From NCBI RefSeq assembly GCF_000265465.1, contig NC_018016.1, positions 1,245,501 to 1,309,500 on the forward strand: 64,000 nucleotides of DNA. Direction: 5' to 3'. The notes below the pieces were generated by a model. It worked only from the letters and a program-made list of their open reading frames with translations. It was not told the DNA's origin and ran no database searches. How positions within the stretch are numbered: the first letter of the stretch is position 1; every line of letters starts with the position of its first letter. Source of the stretch: Ornithobacterium rhinotracheale DSM 15997. GTDB lineage: Bacteria > Bacteroidota > Bacteroidia > Flavobacteriales > Weeksellaceae. Below are positions 1-7,676 of this stretch, in pieces. A program made the translations under genes and the position numbers.

Positions 1-1586
1 GTTTAGGACATAAATTAATCACAATTGTGGTAACGGGTGTTATGTTCTTCAGCATTGTACCTTTATTTAAATATGGTTTTGTGGGAACAGAATTTTTCCC
101 TGGCGTAGACAAAGGAGAATTTATTGTTCAAATCGAAATGAACAAAGATGCGTCTTTGCAAGAAACCAATTTTATGACACAAAAGGCAGAAGATTATATT
201 TTAAAACAACCAGAAGTTAAAACAGCCATCACCACGGTGGGGCAGGTAAGTAGTGGCGGAATGGGGGCATCTCAAGCTACGGCATATAAATCAGAAATTA
301 GCGTTCAGTTGAGAGACGATGTGAAGCGTGATGAATCAGAAATTTATGCCGCTAAATTAAAACGCCAACTTCAGCAAGTTTTAGTCGGGGCAAAAATCAA
401 AACCATACCAGTGGGATTGATGGGAGCAAACCAAGCACCGCTTCAATTAGTGGTTACGGCAGATAATTTAGACGATGCGATGGATTTTGCTGTAGAAGCC
501 ATGGAGATATTAAAGGGTATTGATGGTAGTTCAGAGGTAGAACTTTCAGTAGAAGATGGTACGCCAGAGATTAATGTAGAGGTAGATCGAGATAAAATGG
601 CGGCTTTAGGATTAAATGTTGCAACTGTGGGGCAAACCATGCGTACAGCTTTTGCGGGAAATACCGATAATAAATTCCGCCAAGGGCAAAACGAATACGA
701 CATCAATCTCCAATTCCAAGAAGGAAGTAGAGAAAACATTGACGATGTGAAAAATCTAATTTTTGTAAATTCACAAGGGCAACAGATCAAATTAATGCAA
801 TTTGCAAATGTAAGTTATGCTTCGGGACCAAGTTTGCTCGAGCGAAACGATAAAGCCCCATCGGTTACGATCAACTCACAAGTCGTAGGTCGATCCTCAG
901 GAGCCATTTCCAAAGAATGGGAATCAAGATTATCCGAAATTCAGGCAAAACCAGGAGTGCATTACAAATGGAGCGGAATGCAGGAAAATCAAAAAGAAGG
1001 ATTTGGAACCTTAGGAATTGCGCTCATGGCAGCCATCATGTTGGTGTACATGGTCATGGTAGTGTTGTATAATGACTTTGCTAAACCATTCATTGTATTG
1101 CTTTCAGTGCCATTGTCATTCATCGGAGCCATTTGGGCATTAGCTTTAACCAATATGAGTTTGAATATCTTTACCATTTTAGGTTTAATTATGTTGATTG
1201 GTCTTGTAGCTAAAAACGCAATTTTGTTAGTAGATTTTGCCAATCACCGAGTAGAAAAAGGGGAAGATACCATAACCGCGTTGATTCAGGCAAACCATGC
1301 GCGTCTCCGTCCAATCTTGATGACGACCATAGCCATGGTGTTTGGTATGATTCCAATTGCATTAGCAACTGGTGGTGCCGCAAAAATGAACAACGGTTTG
1401 GCGATTGTCATCATTGGAGGTTTGTTGTCATCATTGTTTTTAACATTGGTAATTGTTCCCGTGGTGTATCTTACCTTTGATTTAATCGGTAAGCGAATCA
1501 ATAAAAACAAGCAAAAACCAGATTATGGAGCCTTGATGAAGGCAGATTATGACCACAAAAACATAAAAGAAGAATACGAATTCTAG
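1..1586 (+). CDS. RND efflux transporter, inner-membrane pump subunit (5' end outside window)
   Basis: The reading frame is open from the first bases, so the gene begins upstream and only about 527 C-terminal residues are seen, roughly half of an AcrB-type pump of about 1,050 residues. The visible part begins in a membrane segment, continues through the second large periplasmic region (porter and docking domains), and ends with the usual cluster of transmembrane helices. Motifs such as GLMGANQAPLQ in the periplasmic part, LIGLVAKNAILLVDF and RLRPILMTTIAMVFG in the membrane part are typical of the HAE1/heavy-metal RND families. Such pumps are proton-driven and work with a periplasmic adaptor and a TolC-like channel. 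The partners are presumably upstream. The lysine-rich C-terminal tail is cytoplasmic. A terminator follows directly. The substrate cannot be told from sequence. Confidence 0.93.
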   Translation, partial: LGHKLITIVVTGVMFFSIVPLFKYGFVGTEFFPGVDKGEFIVQIEMNKDASLQETNFMTQKAEDYILKQPEVKTAITTVGQVSSGGMGASQATAYKSEISVQLRDDVKRDESEIYAAKLKRQLQQVLVGAKIKTIPVGLMGANQAPLQLVVTADNLDDAMDFAVEAMEILKGIDGSSEVELSVEDGTPEINVEVDRDKMAALGLNVATVGQTMRTAFAGNTDNKFRQGQNEYDINLQFQEGSRENIDDVKNLIFVNSQGQQIKLMQFANVSYASGPSLLERNDKAPSVTINSQVVGRSSGAISKEWESRLSEIQAKPGVHYKWSGMQENQKEGFGTLGIALMAAIMLVYMVMVVLYNDFAKPFIVLLSVPLSFIGAIWALALTNMSLNIFTILGLIMLIGLVAKNAILLVDFANHRVEKGEDTITALIQANHARLRPILMTTIAMVFGMIPIALATGGAAKMNNGLAIVIIGGLLSSLFLTLVIVPVVYLTFDLIGKRINKNKQKPDYGALMKADYDHKNIKEEYEF

Positions 1587-1593
1587 TAAATTT

Positions 1594-1630
1594 TAAGGCT
1601 TTGGTGTAATCATCAAAGCCTTATTTTAAA
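1594..1630 (+). terminator. Intrinsic terminator after the RND pump gene
   Basis: A perfect 9-bp stem (AAGGCTTTG at 1595-1603 with CAAAGCCTT at 1614-1622) is followed by a T-rich tail. It ends the efflux operon 8 bases after the stop codon. Confidence 0.8.
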
Positions 1631-1735
1631 TTTTAACATTAGAGCTTAAATTGGCTCTAAACCTTATAGATACTAGCATTGTGATATGTTTTATTGAATT
1701 AAAAATGAGCTGGTAAGGAAAACGATAATAAAAAG

Positions 1736-1768
1736 TTGTGATATAACGATTTATTTTTTTTAACTTTG
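1736..1768 (+). promoter_or_regulatory. Bacteroidota-type promoter for the T9SS cargo gene
   Basis: TTG at 1736-1738 and TAACTTTG at 1761-1768, 22 bases apart, match the -33/-7 consensus of the primary sigma factor in this phylum. The start codon lies 45 bases downstream, leaving an AT-rich untranslated leader. Confidence 0.7.
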
Positions 1769-1813
1769 CACCAAGTATTAGTATATAAAAAATAACAAAA
1801 TAATAAATTAGCT

Positions 1814-3715
1814 ATGAAAAAACATCTATTTCTTATTGCTAGTGTTTTTTTCGCTTTTTCAGCAAAAGCTCAGCATACTTTAGCTGTTAAGAAAAACACA
1901 AATGTTAAGGTGTCTCCAAATACATTGTTTTATGTGAAAGGAGATGCTAAGTTAGATAAATATGACGCTGGAACTAATAAATTCTCTAACCAAGGGAATG
2001 TTAAGATTGATGGTGGTCTTGCTACAAATGATGATGGTAAAAACTTTGTAAATGAGTATTATAAGACTGCCGGATACGGACAGTTGATAATTAAACAAAA
2101 TGCTTCTAACGGAGGAAATATATCTTCTGAGGTTAAATTTAATCCTGTGTATTCTCTTCACCCATTGTCGTTGCCATATAGTGGAGTGTCTGTAGAAAAC
2201 GTGGTGACTCAAGTTTTTGGTAGTGCTTCATCTGGTGCTTTTGTTGGATTTACTCCAGGGAGAGGTGGTTTTAAAAAGTTTGATAAAAAGAGATATGAAA
2301 ACCCTTTGTTTTTTTGGAATAACAATGAAAATGATAAGCATGGTCTTGAACAATTAGGGCAAGGTGATAGAATAGGTGATAATGATTTGAATTTAGCAAG
2401 ATATTATGCAGTTTCTAATTTTTCATCTTTAGGGAAGATAGGGGATGCTAAAAAAACATTGTCAGGTGTTCCTGTTAATAAATCTTTTACAGTCTCTCTT
2501 AATCCATATTCTTTAGTAAATAATAAGGATGTTAATGCTTGGGGAGAGGCTTATGGCTCTTATATAATTGACTTTACTCAAGCTATGCCTAAAGGTTGGG
2601 AGAATTATAGTTATAAATCATCCAATGTTAGTGCTAATGGTTTTGGTTCAAATATATTTTACTTGGGAAATCCTTATACTTCAAATATAGATTTGATAAA
2701 GTTGGTTGAGCAAAGTGGTGCTGAAAATAATATCGAAGCAATGGTTCAGTTTACTTCACAAATTTATGATCCTTCAGTTAACAATGGAACCGTTTCAAAC
2801 TCTTACGGAGTGAACATGGGAGGATTAACTGGACAAGGAGGAGGAGATAATAAATTCAGATATGTAAGGCCTTTTGATGTGTTTGCTGTAAAGACAAATG
2901 GATCTAAAGTTGACTTGAATTTTAATGATGAAGTTAAAACTTTTAAATCTGAGTCTAATACTCCTAATAATTTCTACCTTCGAAATTCGAATAACAACTC
3001 TTTGTTTGCTCAGGTAGGACTTGATTTATATGATGCTAATGGAAACACAGGTCAAAGAGCTTATGTTGTTGCTTCTAATTTGTATGATGAGGGTGTTGAC
3101 GTGACAGAGTTACATAATGTTGCAATAAAAGAGGAAAACACAGGAATCTATACTTTACAAGATAATGAGGAAGTAATAAGAAGGGGTGAAGGTAAGTTAT
3201 TTGTTAATGGTATAAACTCTGATACTTATTTAGGAAAACCTGTTGCGCTTGTAATGCAAAATGGTAACGGTCAATATAGATTAAAAGCTAGATTGAATGA
3301 TGATGCAAAAGCTAGCGCTAATAAATTCTACTTTGAAGATAAAAATACAGGTAAGATACAGGAAATAGGTGAGGATTTTGATTATCAATTTATCTCAAAT
3401 GGTACAGAAAAAGATCGTTTTGTAGTTTATTGGGGACAAGTTCCTAAAGTAAACGATGTAGCAGAGACAGCTAAGAAAGCGACTCAATCAACTTTGGTGT
3501 TTAAAGATGGAAACGATTTCAAAGTGAGATTTGATAAAGGAATTAAGAAAGCTGATGTGTTTGTTTACAATATTTCTGGACAACTCCTCAGTGTAGCTAA
3601 AAATGTGGATGCTACAAAAGATTATATAGTGCCTGTTCAAGCAAATACTACTGTATATGTGGTAAAAGTTGTAGGAGATAATGGTAGCGTAGTAACTAAA
3701 AAAATTATAAAATAA
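1814..3715 (+). CDS. Secreted protein with type IX secretion C-terminal sorting domain
   Basis: A signal peptide (about 19 residues, ending AKAQ) sends this 633-residue protein to the periplasm. The last about 75 residues look like a type A T9SS sorting domain: a beta-rich stretch containing VYNISGQLL and ending in VVTKKIIK, which would carry it across the outer membrane to the surface. The long middle part is Asn/Gly/Ser-rich, contains no catalytic motif I recognise, and resembles repetitive flavobacterial surface proteins. It has its own promoter and is followed after 6 bases by a small proline-rich membrane protein, so the two are probably co-transcribed. Codons are strongly AT-rich (GTT, AAT, GAT). 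The exact role, perhaps adhesion or surface layer, is unknown. Confidence 0.85.
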   Translation: MKKHLFLIASVFFAFSAKAQHTLAVKKNTNVKVSPNTLFYVKGDAKLDKYDAGTNKFSNQGNVKIDGGLATNDDGKNFVNEYYKTAGYGQLIIKQNASNGGNISSEVKFNPVYSLHPLSLPYSGVSVENVVTQVFGSASSGAFVGFTPGRGGFKKFDKKRYENPLFFWNNNENDKHGLEQLGQGDRIGDNDLNLARYYAVSNFSSLGKIGDAKKTLSGVPVNKSFTVSLNPYSLVNNKDVNAWGEAYGSYIIDFTQAMPKGWENYSYKSSNVSANGFGSNIFYLGNPYTSNIDLIKLVEQSGAENNIEAMVQFTSQIYDPSVNNGTVSNSYGVNMGGLTGQGGGDNKFRYVRPFDVFAVKTNGSKVDLNFNDEVKTFKSESNTPNNFYLRNSNNNSLFAQVGLDLYDANGNTGQRAYVVASNLYDEGVDVTELHNVAIKEENTGIYTLQDNEEVIRRGEGKLFVNGINSDTYLGKPVALVMQNGNGQYRLKARLNDDAKASANKFYFEDKNTGKIQEIGEDFDYQFISNGTEKDRFVVYWGQVPKVNDVAETAKKATQSTLVFKDGNDFKVRFDKGIKKADVFVYNISGQLLSVAKNVDATKDYIVPVQANTTVYVVKVVGDNGSVVTKKIIK

Positions 3716-3721
3716 AGAATT

Positions 3722-3931
3722 ATGAAGAAGTTAATTTCAAGCCTTTTATTTATGCTGTTGAGTGTTTTCTCTTTTGCTGCAAATAATCCTGGAGCTCCAG
3801 GTACAGGAGGTTCTCCAGAAGAACCACCGGCACCAATAGATTCTAACGCTTTAATCTTATTGGGAGCAGCAGTTATTTTGATTGTAGCGTATGCAATGTA
3901 TAAAAGAATAAACGCTAAAAGATTAGCATAA
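3722..3931 (+). CDS. Small membrane protein with Pro/Gly-rich linker
   Basis: This 69-residue protein has a signal peptide or N-terminal membrane segment (residues 1-19), a short Pro/Gly/Glu-rich linker containing NPGAPGTGGSPEEPPAP, one clear transmembrane helix (about residues 43-59, LILLGAAVILIVAYAM) and a basic cytoplasmic tail. Small proteins of this build are common in Flavobacteriia, often directly after genes for T9SS-exported proteins; their job is not known. Here the gene starts 6 bases after the T9SS cargo gene and is followed by an intrinsic terminator, so the two form a bicistronic unit. A helper role in export or anchoring of its neighbour is only inference from position. Confidence 0.8.
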   Translation: MKKLISSLLFMLLSVFSFAANNPGAPGTGGSPEEPPAPIDSNALILLGAAVILIVAYAMYKRINAKRLA

Positions 3932-3950
3932 AATGAAATAGATAATAAAA

Positions 3951-3978
3951 AAAGAGAGCTTAAAGCTCTCTTTTTTAT
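3951..3978 (+). terminator. Intrinsic terminator of the T9SS cargo operon
   Basis: Stem AAAGAGAGCT (3951-3960) pairs with AGCTCTCTTT (3964-3973) around a 3-base loop and runs into a T tract. Confidence 0.85.
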
Positions 3979-3990
3979 GTGAAAAAAATT

Positions 3991-4016
3991 AAAAGGCTTG
4001 CATTTGCAAGCCTTTT
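3991..4016 (-). terminator. Terminator of parE (usable on both strands)
   Basis: A 12-bp stem (3991-4002 with 4005-4016, AAAAGGCTTGCA and its complement) lies between the two convergent transcripts. A/T tracts on both sides let it act in both directions. Confidence 0.75.
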
Positions 4017-4038
4017 TGTAATAAAATATTTGAGAGTA

Positions 4039-5886
4039 TTATGCAATAGTCAATTCGCGGTCGTCTTCGATTACAAGGTTATCGATGATAAACTCTTGCC
4101 TTTCTCGGGTGTTTTTGCCCATGTAGAACTCAAGTAGGGATTCGATATTGGTGTCCTTTCCTATCATCACAGGCTCTAAGCGAATATCTTTTCCAATGAA
4201 GTTTTTAAACTCATTAGGAGAAATCTCTCCAAGCCCTTTAAATCGTGTGATTTCTGGATTTTTCCCCAGTTCTTGAATAGCTTTTTTGCGTTCTTCTTCG
4301 TTATAGCAATAGCGGGTTTCCTTTTTGTTTCTTACCCTAAAGAGAGGCGTTTGCAAAATGTATAAATGCCCTTCTCTTATCAATTCAGGGAAAAATTGCA
4401 AAAAGAAAGTGATGATTAGCAAGCGAATGTGCATTCCATCGTCATCGGCATCGGTGGCAATTACCACATTGTTATATCGAAGATCTTCAAGGCTATCCTC
4501 AATGTTTAATGCTGCTTGCAAGAAATTAAGTTCTTCGTTTTCGTAAACTAATCTTTTCTCCTGCCCGTAGCTGTTTTTAGGTTTCCCTTTCAAGCTAAAT
4601 ACTGCTTGCGTTTCAGTGTCGCGACAAGTCGTGATAGATCCACTCGCAGAATCCCCCTCTGTGATGAAGATGGTGGTTTCTAAACTGCGTTTAGCTTTTG
4701 GGTTGTTGTAATGCTGACGGCAGTCGCGCAATTTCTCGTTGTGCAGGCTCACCTTTTTAGCCAATTCTTTAGCCTTTTTTCTTACGCCTGAAAGTTCCTT
4801 TCGCTCGCGCTCCGATTGTCTGAATTTCTTTAATAAAAGCTCTGCAACTTCTGGATTTTTGTGTAGATAGTTATCCAACTTGGTACGGATAAAATCATTT
4901 ACAAAAGTTCGTACGCTCGGCATATCCGGTCCCATTTCCGTAGACCCTAACTTTGTTTTAGTTTGAGATTCAAATACAGGTTCTACTACCTTAATGGCTA
5001 CCGCCGCAATGATGGATTTCTTGATATCTGAGGCGTCGAAATTAGCATTAAAGTGCTCTCTCCCCACGCGCACAACCGCCTCTTTAAAAGCCGCCAAATG
5101 CGTTCCGCCTTGCGTAGTATTTTGTCCGTTTACAAAAGAATAATAAGTTTCTGAATAGGATTTATTGCTGTGTGTGAGTGCAATTTCGATATCCTCACCC
5201 TTTAAGTGAATAATTGGATAAGCGATTTCCTCATCAATCGAATCTTCCAATAAATCTTTTAGTCCATTTTCTGAGAAAAATTCTTCACCATTGAAAAGGA
5301 TGCGCAAACCTGGATTCAGGTACACATAATTTTTCAACATTTTCTCGATATATTCCGTACGGAATCTATAATTATGGAAAATTGTAGGATCTGGTTTAAA
5401 CGAAATTTTGGTACCCTTGCGTAGTGTAGTTTCTTTTTCTTCCGAAGCCTCGATCAATTCACCTTTAGAAAATTCAGCTTCACGAGTTTTTCCATCTCGC
5501 ACAGATTGCACTTTAAAGAAACTCGAAAGTGCATTCACAGCCTTGGTACCCACTCCGTTAAGTCCTACCGATTTTTTAAACGCACGGCTGTCGTATTTAC
5601 CACCAGTATTCATTTTAGACACCGCATCTACCATTTTCCCTAACGGAATTCCACGCCCATAGTCGCGCACAGTTACCACATCATCTTTTATACTGATTTC
5701 AATGGTTTTTCCGCTTCCCATCACAAATTCATCGATGGAGTTGTCTATAATTTCTTTAATTAAGATATAAATCCCGTCGTCTTGCGAAGAGCCATCTCCC
5801 AGCTTCCCGATGTACATCCCAGGACGCACTCTGATATGCTCGCTCCAACTCAGGGTTTTAATATTATCCTCGGTATAATTTGCCAT
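4039..5886 (-). CDS. parE: DNA topoisomerase IV subunit B
   Basis: This type IIA topoisomerase ATPase subunit resolves linked daughter chromosomes together with ParC. The start at 5886 (protein begins MANYTEDN, 615 residues) is preferred over an in-frame ATG at 5937 because the latter lies upstream of the likely -7 box at 5927-5934. Visible features are the GHKL ATPase fold with the catalytic Glu in KEIIDNS (about residue 45), DYGRGIP (75-81) and a glycine-rich lid (GLNGVGTKA), then the transducer domain, and a Toprim domain with EGDSASGS (about 408) and DADDDG (about 478). Length matches flavobacterial ParE, shorter than GyrB. No parC follows; the gene runs convergently into the T9SS operon. 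The GyrB alternative is less likely because of the short length. Confidence 0.93.
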   Translation of the reverse strand: MANYTEDNIKTLSWSEHIRVRPGMYIGKLGDGSSQDDGIYILIKEIIDNSIDEFVMGSGKTIEISIKDDVVTVRDYGRGIPLGKMVDAVSKMNTGGKYDSRAFKKSVGLNGVGTKAVNALSSFFKVQSVRDGKTREAEFSKGELIEASEEKETTLRKGTKISFKPDPTIFHNYRFRTEYIEKMLKNYVYLNPGLRILFNGEEFFSENGLKDLLEDSIDEEIAYPIIHLKGEDIEIALTHSNKSYSETYYSFVNGQNTTQGGTHLAAFKEAVVRVGREHFNANFDASDIKKSIIAAVAIKVVEPVFESQTKTKLGSTEMGPDMPSVRTFVNDFIRTKLDNYLHKNPEVAELLLKKFRQSERERKELSGVRKKAKELAKKVSLHNEKLRDCRQHYNNPKAKRSLETTIFITEGDSASGSITTCRDTETQAVFSLKGKPKNSYGQEKRLVYENEELNFLQAALNIEDSLEDLRYNNVVIATDADDDGMHIRLLIITFFLQFFPELIREGHLYILQTPLFRVRNKKETRYCYNEEERKKAIQELGKNPEITRFKGLGEISPNEFKNFIGKDIRLEPVMIGKDTNIESLLEFYMGKNTRERQEFIIDNLVIEDDRELTIA

Positions 5887-5926
5887 AAAATATTTTGTGC
5901 TAAATCTTTTGAAAATCTTTTCAAGG

Positions 5927-5934
5927 CAAAAGTA
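5927..5934 (-). promoter_or_regulatory. -7 box of the parE promoter
   Basis: TACTTTTG on the minus strand fits TAnnTTTG, 41 bases upstream of the chosen ATG. No convincing TTG -33 element was found, so this is a partial promoter call. Confidence 0.5.
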
Positions 5935-5997
5935 CAAAAAAAAGATGACTTGGGAAGTCTAAAGTTTGTGTATGGTTTTTGTGCTAAATCTAAACGA

Positions 5998-6061
5998 AAA
6001 ACACGAATTTACATGATTTTTTGATTTGGGTTAAAGCTTTCAGAAATCACATTTTGTAAGG
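5998..6061. repeat. 64-bp direct repeat, copy A, flanking the toxin-antitoxin module
   Basis: Positions 5998-6061 match 6713-6776 with a single difference (G at 6056 against A at 6771). The copies are in the same orientation, 715 bases apart, and bracket the toxin-antitoxin genes. The repeat has no coding potential and lies in the leader region of parE. Confidence 0.95.
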
Positions 6062-6073
6062 AGGTTTTTTCAA

Positions 6074-6358
6074 TTAAATTTTCTTTGGATTTTGAGCTGT
6101 GTGAAATATTCTAAGGATTTTAATTTCACCGAAACCAACCTTGTAAATAATTTTGAAACTGTATAGCACTGCATATCTTACACTATCATCGTTGTATATT
6201 AGCTCTTTGGGGTATTTGTACGGCATTTGTCCCAATGAATCTACCAAAACTTCTATCTTATTTAAAACCATTTGAGCATTTTGTGGGCTGTCTTCATGAA
6301 TATACCCAATAAGGTTAAATAAATCTTTTTCTGCAGTTTTAGTCCAGATTGTAAGCAT
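6074..6358 (-). CDS. RelE/ParE-family toxin
   Basis: This 94-residue protein begins MLTIWTKTAEKDL; an ATG 27 bases upstream (6385) is possible but would add nine residues with no counterpart in the family. The sequence follows the ParE/RelE superfamily pattern: an N-terminal helix region with a D-L-x-x-x-x-x-Y-I segment, a middle PYKYPKEL region, and C-terminal strands with YKIIYKV and IRIFHTAQNP-like ending (ILRIFHTAQNPKKI). Members either poison gyrase or cleave mRNA on the ribosome; which applies here cannot be told. It overlaps the antitoxin gene upstream by 20 bases, the usual arrangement for translational coupling. The pair lies between two 64-bp direct repeats, so it probably arrived as a unit. 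Confidence 0.85.
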   Translation of the reverse strand: MLTIWTKTAEKDLFNLIGYIHEDSPQNAQMVLNKIEVLVDSLGQMPYKYPKELIYNDDSVRYAVLYSFKIIYKVGFGEIKILRIFHTAQNPKKI

Positions 6359-6578
6359 CTTTAATTTTTTTAAACACGTCTTCACTACTAGAACATTCCT
6401 TTTCTGCTATGGCTTCATCTATAGCTTGGATATATTCTTGAGTATTTAATTCCTTACCATCCATTGTGGAATGTTTTGTTTTAGAACTTAAAAGCATTTC
6501 AATGTGATTTAAAATACTTAGGTTTTCAGTATTTAAAACTTGCTTTATGATTCTATTTTGTGTTTCTGAGATAGTCAT
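6339..6578 (-). CDS. Antitoxin partner of the RelE/ParE-type toxin
   Basis: A 79-residue acidic, helical protein whose gene precedes and overlaps the toxin gene by 20 bases. It resembles the small antitoxins of Bacteroidota ParE-type modules: an N-terminal predicted helical region (MTISETQNRIIKQVL) and a C-terminal acidic segment (AIDEAIAEKECSSSED) that would wrap the toxin. No obvious ribbon-helix-helix or AbrB motif can be named, so the DNA-binding mode is unclear. TACATTTG on the minus strand at 6602-6609 is a fair -7 box just upstream, giving the pair its own promoter that the antitoxin may repress. The call rests on gene order, overlap and size as much as on sequence. Confidence 0.75.
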   Translation of the reverse strand: MTISETQNRIIKQVLNTENLSILNHIEMLLSSKTKHSTMDGKELNTQEYIQAIDEAIAEKECSSSEDVFKKIKDAYNLD

Positions 6579-6601
6579 AGCGTTGCTCTTTCCTTTTACA
6601 G

Positions 6602-6609
6602 CAAATGTA
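6602..6609 (-). promoter_or_regulatory. -7 box for the toxin-antitoxin operon
   Basis: TACATTTG on the minus strand, 23 bases upstream of the antitoxin start. A -33 TTG at the right distance is not visible. Confidence 0.45.
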
Positions 6610-6712
6610 AAAAAATATAATTAAATAACTTCTTTTTAAACCCTTTAAAAAGGAACAAATTTTGTCGATCAACACATAGATATGTTGGTTAAAATAGATA
6701 TCTTTTTAAATT

Positions 6713-6776
6713 AAAACACGAATTTACATGATTTTTTGATTTGGGTTAAAGCTTTCAGAAATCACATTTTATAAGG
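6713..6776. repeat. 64-bp direct repeat, copy B, flanking the toxin-antitoxin module
   Basis: Same orientation as copy A at 5998-6061, 63 of 64 bases identical. It sits just upstream of the promoter of the small Cys-rich membrane protein gene. Confidence 0.95.
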
Positions 6777-6808
6777 TTTTTTAACGCTTTTATCCCAAAA
6801 AAATGCTT

Positions 6809-6816
6809 TAACTTTG
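6809..6816 (+). promoter_or_regulatory. -7 box for the Cys-rich protein/sigma factor pair
   Basis: TAACTTTG lies 34 bases before the ATG of the small membrane protein. No TTG is well placed for a -33 element. Confidence 0.55.
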
Positions 6817-6850
6817 TATACTTTTTAATTAGAATTAAAAAAAGAAAACA

Positions 6851-7045
6851 ATGAAATTGATATTAATCACCGTAGGAATTTTGCTACTTTGTGTAGCGGG
6901 AATTGCTATAAAAATATGGGCAAAAAAAGACGGAAAGTTTGCAGGTACTTGCGCAAGTCAAAATCCGCATCTCAACAAAACAGGTGAGCCTTGTGGATTT
7001 TGTGGGAAAATGCCCGATCAATGCGAAAATCAAACCGAAAAATAA
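6851..7045 (+). CDS. Small membrane-anchored Cys-rich protein
   Basis: The 64-residue product has one N-terminal transmembrane segment (about residues 2-23) followed by a short domain with four cysteines: C34, then C48, C51 and C58 (pattern C-A-S-Q-N-P ... C-G-F-C-G-K-M-P-D-Q-C). Spacing suggests a small metal- or disulfide-binding knuckle on one face of the membrane. Proteins with the CASQNP...CGFCG signature are widespread in Bacteroidota as short 'membrane or secreted' proteins; function is unknown to me. It is followed after only 9 bases, in the same frame, by an ECF sigma factor. Co-expression with the sigma factor is therefore likely. Confidence 0.75.
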   Translation: MKLILITVGILLLCVAGIAIKIWAKKDGKFAGTCASQNPHLNKTGEPCGFCGKMPDQCENQTEK

Positions 7046-7054
7046 TTTTTTTGT

Positions 7055-7603
7055 TTGAAGAAAACAGAACTCATAACGCTTATAGAGGATTGTAAAAAAG
7101 GAAAGCAATCGGCACAAACTACGCTCATGAATCTCTTGTGGGACAAGGTGCATTATTATGTTTTGAGCAAAATTCAAAACAAAGCCGATGCCGAGGACAT
7201 CAGCATTAAAACCTTTACCAAGGTCTTTCAAAAATTAAAGTTGTATAACGAAGATTTTGATTTCACCACTTGGGTGCGTGCCATTGCACACAACACGATG
7301 ATCGATTACATCCGAAAAAAGCCAGAATTAAACATTTCGATAGACGACGAGCTGTGCAATGTAGATTTGTCGAGTGCTGTACCAAGCCCCGAGCAATCGC
7401 TGATTTTGGAACAAAGTGCCGAGGAGCTTATGCATCATGTTGCGAAATTGCCCGCCATTTATCAAGAAATTATACGCTTGCGCTATCTGGAAGAGAAAAC
7501 CTACAATCAGATTGCGCAAGAATTAAATCTTTCGCTCTCCAATGTGAAAGTGCGATTGCTCCGAGCCAAAGCTTTGCTCGAGGAATCCATGAAAAATAAA
7601 TAA
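7055..7603 (+). CDS. ECF-type RNA polymerase sigma factor
   Basis: The 182-residue protein has the two domains of group 4 sigma factors: region 2 (about residues 20-88, with a DAEDISIKTFTKVF stretch for core binding and WVRAIAHNTMIDYIRKK for -10 recognition) and region 4 (about 125-178, with LPAIYQEIIRLRYLEEKT and the helix-turn-helix YNQIAQELNLSLSNVKVRL). The start is TTG at 7055: there is no ATG before about 7128, and starting there would lose part of region 2. The frame is the same as the preceding gene, separated by its stop codon and three further codons. No anti-sigma gene is adjacent; lipA follows with its own promoter. Regulation is unknown. Confidence 0.9.
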   Translation: MKKTELITLIEDCKKGKQSAQTTLMNLLWDKVHYYVLSKIQNKADAEDISIKTFTKVFQKLKLYNEDFDFTTWVRAIAHNTMIDYIRKKPELNISIDDELCNVDLSSAVPSPEQSLILEQSAEELMHHVAKLPAIYQEIIRLRYLEEKTYNQIAQELNLSLSNVKVRLLRAKALLEESMKNK

Positions 7604-7649
7604 AAATATAATCTGCAAGGTTTAAAATTTTTTGTCGTAAAAAATTAAT

Positions 7650-7657
7650 TAACTTTG
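7650..7657 (+). promoter_or_regulatory. -7 box of the lipA promoter
   Basis: TAACTTTG 19 bases before the lipA ATG. A TTG at 7632-7634 is present but only 15 bases upstream, shorter than usual. Confidence 0.5.
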
Positions 7658-7676
7658 TACAAAATAGAATAGAACA

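Noticed and set aside
43-1510. Minus-strand frames inside the RND pump gene and similar shadow frames in other genes
   Set aside because: They lie antisense to well-conserved genes, lack promoters, and show no recognisable protein features.
5887-5937. Longer parE starting at 5937
   Set aside because: The -7 box at 5927-5934 would lie inside the coding region, and the extra 17 residues do not match the family.
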